DNA from: Nitrospirota bacterium
Lineage (GTDB): Bacteria; Nitrospirota; JAOUDF01
Direction of reading: 5' to 3'
NCBI GenBank assembly: GCA_029859385.1
Contig: JAOUDF010000136.1
Location: 1 to 7,095 of the forward strand
DNA length: 7,095 nt
The position numbers and the translations under genes are program-made. Numbering within the stretch: position 1 is the stretch's first letter; each line of letters opens with the position of its first letter. Positions 1-4,727 of this stretch are shown piece after piece. A model generated the notes under the pieces. It saw only the letters and a list, made by a program, of their open reading frames with translations. It had not been told where the DNA came from and did not search any database.

Positions 1-187
1 CTCCTGTAGGACGAAGGATGCATCCCAGCATTGAAAGAAGCGTAGTTTTGCCGCTTCCCGATGGGCCGAAAAGTCCCGTTATTTCTCCTTTGTTGAGGCG
101 AAGGTCAACCGACGAGACGGCCGTTACTTCTACGCGGCCTTCCATATAGACCTTGCTTAATGCCGAGGCGACTACAGGGATATCCAT
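1..187 (-). CDS. ABC transporter ATP-binding protein, N-terminal 62 codons (partial at left edge)
   Basis: This is the start of an ABC ATPase that would power export together with the permease encoded just upstream on the same strand. Only residues 1-62 are present. The Walker A motif GPSGSGKTT is at residues 41-49 (K47, T48), preceded by a typical first-strand region (SALSKVYMEG) and a VDLRLNKGEITGLFGP stretch. This matches the LolD/MacB/DevA class of ATPases. The start is ATG at 187, with an AGAGGG Shine-Dalgarno about 6 nt upstream that overlaps the last codons of the permease. Only 4 nt separate the permease stop from this ATG, so the two genes are co-transcribed and probably translationally coupled. 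The Q-loop, signature and Walker B motifs lie outside the window. The ATPase identity is secure; the subfamily is inferred from the partner permease. Confidence 0.93.
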   Translation of the reverse strand, partial: MDIPVVASALSKVYMEGRVEVTAVSSVDLRLNKGEITGLFGPSGSGKTTLLSMLGCILRPTG

Positions 188-191
188 TTCA

Positions 192-1319
192 TTACCCTCT
201 GAATAGTATGGCAGGGTCGATTTTTTTGATCTTCCTTACCGAAACGAGAGCGGCCGAACTGCACATGATCATCGTCAATCCAAGGACGGCGAGGTTTACC
301 TGCCAGTTGACCACGAGTACCATGTCGGTAATGGAATAGAGTTTTACCGAGAGCATGGTGATTATGAGACTGGCCAGATACCCGACGAGGGCATTGATAA
401 GGGCCTGGGAGAAGATGATCTTGTAGATATCAAAATTGGTGGCTCCCAAAGCCTTCAATGTGCCAAACTCCTTGATATGCTCCATTGTAGAATTGTAAAT
501 GGTCTGCCCTACAATCAGCATGCCGATGAGAAAACTTACGGCGATCGTAAGCATGAATGAAAAACCCACCCCTGTCTCAATTGTCCAGTAAAGGCGGGTC
601 TTCCTGCTGAAGTCCTCCTTTGAGTAGACATCAACACCATGCAGGCGAGCCTTGAGCCTTTCGACAACAGTGGATACCGACTGCCCGGGTTGTACCTTTG
701 CAACGATAAACACGGTATTGTCGGGGCCTATCCAGCCGAACAACTGCTGTGCAATTTTGTACGATGTAAAGACAATGGGGGCGGTGGTAAACGATTTGGC
801 TCCCCGTGATATCCCTACAATCTCAAGTCTTCTCCATAAGGCATCGCGGTAGTCTCCCACCTTTATGTCACCCAGCCGCTTCATTGCCGACTCATCGACG
901 ATTGCGAAGTTTCCGTTCTTCACGGCATCCGGAGTGCCTTCTTTCATTTGCCAGGGGCCTCCGACAAGGGTGTCCGGATTGTACCCCACAATTTCAACCT
1001 GCTCCGTACCCCCGGTTTCCTGCTTTATGATGCCCCAGGCGACGATAATCTTTTCGGCCCACTCGACACCTTCGGTCCCTTTTACGTGGAAGTGGAGATA
1101 TTCAGGGAATGGCTGCGAGAAGTCGAAATTCTTGCTGTTCTTTGAGGTGATCCAGATATCGCCCCGCGTGTTGTCAATAATCATCGAGGAGCTTTCCATC
1201 ATCCCGAGATAAATACCCACTTGGGCAAAAATAAGACTCACCGCAAACACTACTCCCAATAGGGTAATGAATGACCTGACCTTGTCATACAGAAGGGTCT
1301 TCAGGGCGACATAGAACAT
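192..1319 (-). CDS. ABC exporter permease, DevC/MacB-type (FtsX-like)
   Basis: This 375-residue inner-membrane permease has the FtsX/MacB fold order. A first membrane segment at about residues 17-38 is followed by a large extracytoplasmic domain (about 40-245, MacB_PCD-like), then three membrane segments at about 252-275, 303-325 and 333-358. The cytoplasmic coupling-helix motif (MEHIKEFGTLKALGA, about 279-293) between the second and third segments is typical of this superfamily. The tail (RKIKKIDPAILFRG) also fits it. Length and organisation match DevC, the permease of DevBCA-type exporters. The usual membrane-fusion partner (DevB) is not upstream here. The start at 1319 is forced by an in-frame TAA nine bases upstream. 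The nearest Shine-Dalgarno-like GAGGA lies about 14 nt from the ATG, which is poor, so initiation may be weak. Substrate unknown. The family call is reasonably sure; DevC rather than MacB is less so. Confidence 0.88.
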   Translation of the reverse strand: MFYVALKTLLYDKVRSFITLLGVVFAVSLIFAQVGIYLGMMESSSMIIDNTRGDIWITSKNSKNFDFSQPFPEYLHFHVKGTEGVEWAEKIIVAWGIIKQETGGTEQVEIVGYNPDTLVGGPWQMKEGTPDAVKNGNFAIVDESAMKRLGDIKVGDYRDALWRRLEIVGISRGAKSFTTAPIVFTSYKIAQQLFGWIGPDNTVFIVAKVQPGQSVSTVVERLKARLHGVDVYSKEDFSRKTRLYWTIETGVGFSFMLTIAVSFLIGMLIVGQTIYNSTMEHIKEFGTLKALGATNFDIYKIIFSQALINALVGYLASLIITMLSVKLYSITDMVLVVNWQVNLAVLGLTMIMCSSAALVSVRKIKKIDPAILFRG

Positions 1320-1367
1320 GGCTGGTTACATAGTCCTCATAAAAAAACACCGGTCAGCAGGTTGCCA

Positions 1368-1376
1368 AATATACCA
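1368..1376 (-). promoter_or_regulatory. Possible extended -10 promoter for the ABC exporter genes
   Basis: On the minus strand, TGG-TATATT reads as an extended -10 element about 50 bp upstream of the permease ATG. There is no recognisable -35 at 17 bp. It is the best sigma-70-like candidate in the leader, but such matches arise easily by chance in AT-rich DNA. Confidence 0.22.
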
Positions 1377-1541
1377 GTTGATAATCGGCAATCCCTCGAC
1401 AATGCTTTATCTTGCCAAGATACAGATGGGCAGAATCGAAGAGTCGAAAATAAAAGGTGAATGCGGCGATTACATTTTTGACGAGTCTCTCATAGTTTTA
1501 TCACACAAAATTGTAACTGTCCCTTTCAAAGTCACCCGGCG

Positions 1542-1554
1542 CTTCGTAGCGAAG
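1542..1554. repeat. Short inverted repeat CTTCG-TAG-CGAAG
   Basis: A perfect 5-bp dyad with a 3-nt centre, extendable by a G-T and a C-G pair. It lies about 130 bp upstream of the predicted protease transcript start and 220 bp upstream of the permease start. It could be an operator half of either divergent unit or a small RNA hairpin. There is no direct evidence of function. Confidence 0.35.
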
Positions 1555-1608
1555 TGGCTATCTTGCTGTGTCGCGAGTTGCGGGGCGTCATCAGATAAGT
1601 CTCTCCAC

Positions 1609-1632
1609 GCAATAGTGCCTTTAAACTATTGC
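1609..1632. repeat. Inverted repeat GCAATAGT-N8-ACTATTGC (candidate activator/operator site)
   Basis: A perfect 8-bp inverted repeat separated by 8 nt (GCCTTTAA). Its centre lies about 58 bp upstream of the predicted transcript start and 21 bp upstream of the -24 element. The half-site spacing puts the arms about 1.5 helical turns apart, compatible with a dimeric regulator. Sigma-54 activators usually bind further upstream (about 80-200 bp), so it may equally be a repressor or accessory-factor site. It has no U-tract and is therefore not a terminator. Confidence 0.45.
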
Positions 1633-1652
1633 CACACATCAATCAAAATAGC

Positions 1653-1668
1653 TGGCACGTTTCTGGCA
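1653..1668 (+). promoter_or_regulatory. Sigma-54 (-24/-12) promoter for the riboswitch-protease transcript
   Basis: TGGCACGTTTCTGGCA matches the RpoN consensus TGGCACG-N4-TTGCA at all -24 positions and at the essential -12 GC. The invariant GG-N10-GC spacing is exact (GG 1654-1655, GC 1666-1667); only the first two -12 bases deviate. The predicted transcript start falls at about 1678-1681, immediately before the aptamer, which independently supports the call. A sigma-54 activator is required for transcription; one is encoded at 6418. Confidence 0.8.
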
Positions 1669-1682
1669 AATCGTTCGCACAG

Positions 1683-1768
1683 TTTCCGAAAAGGGCAAAC
1701 CCGGGGTAACCCGGCGACGCAAAGCCACGGTCCCGATGATGGATGCGGGATGGACGGGCTGCCGAAGA
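1683..1768 (+). ncRNA. GEMM-I riboswitch (cyclic di-GMP class I family), 5' UTR of the subtilase
   Basis: This is a cis-acting RNA that binds a cyclic dinucleotide. The conserved GGGCAAACC is at 1693-1701, followed by a CCGGG-GUAA-CCCGG hairpin (1701-1714) whose GNRA tetraloop is the one that docks in this class. The invariant GACGCAAAGCC is at 1716-1726. A second helix follows (GTCCCG 1730-1735 with CGGGAT 1746-1751), then the 3' signature GGGCTGCCG at 1756-1764. By alignment to the known Vc2 aptamer, the ligand-contacting position 20 falls on G1694 and the intercalating A47 on A1721. A G at position 20 favours c-di-GMP over cGAMP, whose sensors in Geobacter carry A there. The outer P1 pairing is short and its exact limits are uncertain. 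No U-run follows, so control is probably translational. Confidence 0.92.
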
Positions 1769-1775
1769 GACAGAG

Positions 1776-1825
1776 CTACCTTCATCAGGAGCCTGTTTCA
1801 ACACCCACGATCAACATGGAGGTAG
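1776..1825 (+). promoter_or_regulatory. Expression platform: stem that sequesters the protease ribosome binding site
   Basis: CTACCTTCAT (1776-1785) can pair with ATGGAGGTAG (1816-1825) as ten consecutive base pairs with a single U-G wobble. This buries the whole GGAGGT Shine-Dalgarno (1818-1823). The 30-nt loop includes a small CAG-GAGC-CTG hairpin. A competing pairing is also possible between CTGCC in the aptamer 3' strand (1759-1763) and GGTAG (1821-1825). Either arrangement couples aptamer folding to ribosome access, but the sequence alone does not tell whether ligand turns translation on or off. Confidence 0.65.
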
Positions 1826-1828
1826 ATA

Positions 1829-3583
1829 ATGGTAACGAAGACAGGTAAGACAGCGAAAGTCAAAGTATTCATAGCAGTGTGTTCCCTTTTTGTCGCCGGT
1901 CAGGCGCTGGAGAGCCATGCGGCTTCACCTTTTGTGCAGGACGAGCTTCTTGTGCAGCACCGTGCGGGTGTCGCATCCGCTAAGATGGAGGAGGTCATCA
2001 GGGGCCACGGCGCTTCCACTGTGGGGGAGATCCCTCAAATACGGGTCAAGAGGATCAAGGTTCCGGCGGGTGCCATGGACAAGGTGAAGGCGGCACTGGA
2101 GAAGAATCCTTTCGTAAGCTTTGCGGAGCCTAATTACGTTAGAGGTTTGACCGCCACACCCAATGATGCCCAATATCCATCACAGTGGCATCTGGCAAAT
2201 ATCTCGGCCCCTTCGGGGTGGGACCTTTCTACCGGCTCAACCTCGTATCCAATAGCTATTATAGATACCGGTGTTGATCCCGCTCATCCTGATCTGGCGG
2301 GGAAATTGGTCCCTGGGTGGAATTTTGTGACACGCACTAACGATACACGCGATGTATACGGGCACGGCACCAAGGTGGCAGGCTCGGCCGCGGCGATTTC
2401 CAATAATGCCTCCGGTGTGGCCGGCGTTGCATGGAACAATCCCATTATGCCGCTCGTGGTATCCGATTCGACCGGTTCCGCGTGGGATGCCGACATTGCT
2501 TCGGCCATGATTTATGCCGCTGATCGTGGCGTAAAGGTTATTAATATCAGCTACGGCGGCCCCGGCAGCTCTACCACACTGCAAAGCGCCGCCGATTATG
2601 CATGGAGCAAAGGCGCCATAATCTTTGCCTCAGCCGGTAATTACGGGTCAAATACGCCCAATTATCCGGCGGCTTGTAACCATGTTGTGGCAGTATCCGC
2701 AACTACTTCCAGCAACACGCTCGCCAGCTGGTCCAGTTTTGGTGACTGGCTTGACGTAGCCGCTCCCGGCGCTTCCATACTTACCACCGCGAATGGTGGC
2801 AGCTATGCGTATGTGAGCGGAACCTCTTTCTCTTCGCCCATTACCTCCGGCCTGGCGGCTCTGGTTGTCTCAGTCAACCCGACTCTGAAGAACAGTGATG
2901 TGGAAGCAATAATCAAGAATAATGCAGACGATCTTGGTGCTGCGGGTTTTGATGCCCAGTTTGGTTTCGGGAAGATCAACGCTTACTATACCCTGCTTGC
3001 TGCCAAGGCGGCCGCACCGGTCATCGACACTACAGCCCCGGTTGTATCCATAGTTTCGCCGACCAATAGTTCAGCGGTAAGCCGCGGGGTTGCTGTCACG
3101 GTATCAGCTAACGATGATAACGGCGTGACAAGAGTGGATCTGTATGTTGACGGTACCCTCTATGCCACTGGCTTAACCGGGCCTTTCAGCTTCTTCTGGG
3201 ACAGTGCCAGCGTTTCGGACGGCAGTCACGATCTTGTCGCAGTCGCTTATGATGCAGCGGGGAATGTCGGGCAGTCGGATAAGGTAACGGTGATGGTCAG
3301 CAACCCGGTAGATACGACGGCGCCTGTGGTGGCCATCACATCGCCGGCGAATGGCGATAGCATCGGCAGCAGGGCAACAATTCAGGTTGCTGCTACTGAC
3401 GATACCGGGGTGAGCAGGATCGACCTCTATATTGACAATGCCCTCAAGTGTACAAGTTCCGGTTCAACGCTCTCGTGCAACTGGAATACCCGTAAAGAGA
3501 AGGCGGGAGCTCACAGCATCGCTGCCAAGGCATTCGATGCGGCGGGGAATGTAGCGACTACATCCATTACCGTCTTCAAGTAA
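1829..3583 (+). CDS. Secreted subtilisin-like serine protease (S8) with two C-terminal Ig-like domains
   Basis: This 584-residue exported peptidase shows a signal peptide at about residues 1-32 (basic start, hydrophobic VFIAVCSLFVAG, likely cleavage near SHA-A). An inhibitor-like propeptide follows at about 35-104 (DELLVQHRAG to FAEPNYV). The S8 catalytic domain spans about 120-390. The triad is complete: D146 in IIDTGVDPAHPDL, H179 in YGHGTKVAG and S333 in GTSFSSP, with oxyanion N271 in SAGNYG. Two homologous Ig-like domains of about 90 residues follow (400-490 and 495-584). There is no transmembrane anchor or sorting tag at the C-terminus, so release into the medium or loose surface binding is expected, probably via Sec and type II secretion. 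The start is fixed by GGAGGT 5 nt upstream. Expression is controlled by a sigma-54 promoter and a cyclic-dinucleotide riboswitch. The natural substrate is unknown. Confidence 0.96.
   Translation: MVTKTGKTAKVKVFIAVCSLFVAGQALESHAASPFVQDELLVQHRAGVASAKMEEVIRGHGASTVGEIPQIRVKRIKVPAGAMDKVKAALEKNPFVSFAEPNYVRGLTATPNDAQYPSQWHLANISAPSGWDLSTGSTSYPIAIIDTGVDPAHPDLAGKLVPGWNFVTRTNDTRDVYGHGTKVAGSAAAISNNASGVAGVAWNNPIMPLVVSDSTGSAWDADIASAMIYAADRGVKVINISYGGPGSSTTLQSAADYAWSKGAIIFASAGNYGSNTPNYPAACNHVVAVSATTSSNTLASWSSFGDWLDVAAPGASILTTANGGSYAYVSGTSFSSPITSGLAALVVSVNPTLKNSDVEAIIKNNADDLGAAGFDAQFGFGKINAYYTLLAAKAAAPVIDTTAPVVSIVSPTNSSAVSRGVAVTVSANDDNGVTRVDLYVDGTLYATGLTGPFSFFWDSASVSDGSHDLVAVAYDAAGNVGQSDKVTVMVSNPVDTTAPVVAITSPANGDSIGSRATIQVAATDDTGVSRIDLYIDNALKCTSSGSTLSCNWNTRKEKAGAHSIAAKAFDAAGNVATTSITVFK
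3026..3580 (+). repeat. Tandem Ig-like domain repeats inside the subtilase
   Basis: Two protein repeats each begin DTTAPVV, carry a V(T/S)R-(V/I)DLY core and end with a (Y/F)DAAGNV motif: residues 400-490 (3026-3298) and 495-584 (3311-3580). They resemble bacterial Ig-like (Big-type) modules used for substrate or surface binding. The second repeat contains a cysteine pair (C541, C550) absent from the first, possibly a local disulfide. Nucleotide identity between the repeats is moderate, so this is an old duplication. Confidence 0.8.
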
Positions 3584-3587
3584 TAAA

Positions 3588-3620
3588 AAAGGGTGGCGCG
3601 AATTCATCGCGCCACCCTTT
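3588..3620. terminator. Bidirectional intrinsic terminator between convergent genes
   Basis: GGGTGGCGCG (3591-3600) and CGCGCCACCC (3608-3617) form a perfect 10-bp GC-rich stem around a 7-nt loop, extended by three A-T pairs. T-rich sequence follows on the plus strand (TTTCGTTTTTT) and the A-run at 3585-3590 gives a U-tract on the minus strand. It therefore serves both the protease (stop at 3583) and the PEP-CTERM gene (stop at 3642). Confidence 0.94.
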
Positions 3621-3641
3621 CGTTTTTTCTGGCCAGTCTGC

Positions 3642-4391
3642 CTATTTCCGCATCCTGCGCTTTCCATAAAACGCCATCCCAAGCAACCCTCCGCCAAGAA
3701 GCATTATCGTGCCCGGCTCAGGAACAGGGATCTCTTGAGGGGGTCTTCTGCCGGGGATGTTGGGTTCGGTAAGGGCAGTTCCATACTGGAAGCTCACATT
3801 GCTGATGCCGGCAAAAGGATCAAAGCCAATGGGTAACCCTGACAGGGTAAAGACTACAGAGCTTTGAATAAGAGCAAACTGGCCCGTTACCGCAGCATTC
3901 CCTACTGCAGTGTTGTCGCCAGCTGACGTAATGCCGTACTGTAATCCATCCAAGCCCTCAGGCCCCTGAAGGTTTGCCCCGCCAAAGTTAGCGCTGCTAA
4001 AAAGCGGGCTCAGGCCGCTGGAAGAGATTCCCTCATTAGCTCCACCGGGAGCTCCGGAGAGGTGATTCTTGTACTGCCATTCTCCTCCGACATTGCCGCC
4101 ATTGACTGGTCCAAAGTGAACGGTGCTTCCTGCGTTGAGCAGGGCAGATACAGGGGTCAGGGTTGGATCGCCTGCCACGGTAAAGAACACGGCGGTAAGG
4201 ATATCTGCCGGGACCAGCACGTCACTGGTTGATGTATTGGTCAATGTGACAATAAGGTTTGTTCCGGATGCCGCAAATGTTGCCGCTGCGGACAGATTAC
4301 TGCCGTTTGTACCGTTAATGGTTATCGGTGTTGCCCAACCTTGGGCTGCCATGCCAAGCACTATTAAGGCACTTGCTAAAAACCGTTTCAT
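3642..4391 (-). CDS. PEP-CTERM exosortase-dependent surface protein (XDD4-like)
   Basis: This 249-residue exported protein has a signal peptide at residues 1-20 (MKRFLASALIVLGMAAQGWA, cleavage before T21). The secreted body is rich in Gly, Ser, Asn and Thr and predicted mostly beta. The tripartite PEP-CTERM sorting tag comprises VPEPGT (223-228), a hydrophobic helix (about 229-242) and the basic tail KRRMRK. Exosortase cleaves this tag during export to the outer surface, usually in exopolysaccharide-producing bacteria. Segments such as VLVPADILTAVFF, FGPVNGGNVGGEWQYK and LQYGITSAGDN recall the XDD4 family of exosortase-dependent proteins; this is from memory. The start at 4391 has AGGAG seven bases upstream and directly yields the signal peptide. 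The in-frame upstream ATG at 4457 lies within or before the promoter. No exosortase gene is in the window. Transcription is from a sigma-54 promoter. Role probably biofilm or matrix; precise function unknown. Confidence 0.93.
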   Translation of the reverse strand: MKRFLASALIVLGMAAQGWATPITINGTNGSNLSAAATFAASGTNLIVTLTNTSTSDVLVPADILTAVFFTVAGDPTLTPVSALLNAGSTVHFGPVNGGNVGGEWQYKNHLSGAPGGANEGISSSGLSPLFSSANFGGANLQGPEGLDGLQYGITSAGDNTAVGNAAVTGQFALIQSSVVFTLSGLPIGFDPFAGISNVSFQYGTALTEPNIPGRRPPQEIPVPEPGTIMLLGGGLLGMAFYGKRRMRK

Positions 4392-4440
4392 GAGTAGTCT
4401 CCTGATAATGATTAAGTCTTTATATCGTTGGATTAATTTT

Positions 4441-4456
4441 TGCACATATTGTGCCA
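4441..4456 (-). promoter_or_regulatory. Sigma-54 (-24/-12) promoter for the PEP-CTERM gene
   Basis: On the minus strand TGGCACAATATGTGCA gives a full TGGCAC -24 element and a GTGCA -12 element with exact GG-N10-GC spacing. The predicted start at about 4430 leaves a leader of roughly 40 nt containing the AGGAG ribosome binding site. It is a closer consensus match at -12 than the protease promoter. Confidence 0.83.
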
Positions 4457-4464
4457 TATTGATA

Positions 4465-4494
4465 AGCGTATGATTTTGCTTGAATATCTACGCT
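4465..4494. repeat. Inverted repeat AGCGTA-N18-TACGCT upstream of the PEP-CTERM promoter
   Basis: Perfect 6-bp arms 18 nt apart, starting about 10 bp upstream of the -24 element. It may be an operator or IHF/activator-associated site, but arms this short at this spacing can occur by chance. Confidence 0.25.
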
Positions 4495-4508
4495 GGCTAA
4501 TATTTAGT

Positions 4509-4529
4509 AGTGTAAAAAAAACCGACACT
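4509..4529. repeat. Dyad AGTGT-N11-ACACT, candidate upstream activator site
   Basis: Perfect 5-bp arms flanking an A8 tract. The centre (about 4519) lies roughly 88 bp upstream of the predicted PEP-CTERM transcript start, the usual distance for sigma-54 activator sites. The TGT...ACA form is typical of dimeric helix-turn-helix regulators. The regulator is unknown. Confidence 0.4.
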
Positions 4530-4673
4530 TTTGCGACTCGATGTAGTAATGCTATGAAAACATTATGGTTTGTACGCGGCAAATTTAGATGGGATTCTGG
4601 ATTGTTTTACACGGTTTGTATGCAAATTCAGTTGGATCTGCCAACAAAGATCAAAAATCTGGATGCAGGACAT

Positions 4674-4693
4674 TTACTCGGCTGTAGTACAAT
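4674..4693 (+). promoter_or_regulatory. Weak sigma-70-like promoter candidate for the kinase operon
   Basis: TACAAT (4688-4693) is a good -10; AGGACA lies 15 bp upstream as a poor -35 with a short spacer. The transcript would start near 4700, just before the kinase ribosome binding site. No better candidate was seen. Confidence 0.25.
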
Positions 4694-4727
4694 CAGTCCA
4701 AAACAACTTCCGATAAAGGTCTTCCTG

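Larger units (their letters stand above)
1320..1652. other. Intergenic region between the divergent ABC exporter and the protease promoter
   Basis: No gene is supported in this stretch. It is the upstream side of both the leftward ABC operon and the rightward riboswitch/protease transcript. It contains two clear dyads, at 1542-1554 and 1609-1632, listed separately. A long open frame on the plus strand crosses it (1318-1848). That frame has no Shine-Dalgarno and no recognisable protein features, and it runs through the riboswitch and past the protease start, so it is not coding. Confidence 0.6.
4392..4727. other. Divergent, AT-rich intergenic region between PEP-CTERM gene and sensor-kinase operon
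   Basis: About 336 bp without a supported gene. It contains the leftward sigma-54 promoter, several dyads (4465-4494, 4509-4529, 4631-4645 as GTTGG-N5-CCAAC) and a weak rightward sigma-70-like candidate. An open frame continuous with the kinase covers it, but this stretch lacks a ribosome binding site at its first ATG and does not resemble kinase sequence. Confidence 0.6.

Noticed and set aside
1769..1828. Transcription terminator as riboswitch expression platform
   Set aside because: No GC-rich hairpin followed by a T-run lies between the aptamer and the start codon. The only strong pairing buries the ribosome binding site.
1318..1848. Plus-strand open frame of 176 codons covering the leader of the protease
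   Set aside because: It crosses the sigma-54 promoter, the riboswitch and the protease start. It has no Shine-Dalgarno, no domain-like features and a composition like translated non-coding DNA.
4392..4457. Upstream start (ATG 4457) for the PEP-CTERM protein
   Set aside because: It would put charged residues before the signal peptide and starts upstream of the predicted transcript start. ATG 4391 has a good AGGAG and gives a clean signal peptide.
4567..4580. GG-N10-GC spacing match (TGGTTTG...GGCAA) on the plus strand as a sigma-54 promoter for the kinase operon
   Set aside because: Only the GG/GC dinucleotides match; the CAC of the -24 box is missing and the spacing is expected by chance. 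Kept only as a remote possibility.
4440..4727. N-terminal 96-codon extension of the sensor kinase from ATG 4440
   Set aside because: No ribosome binding site at that ATG, which lies at the edge of the opposing sigma-54 promoter. The extension lacks kinase-like sequence, while ATG 4728 has AAAGGT and leads straight into the first membrane segment.
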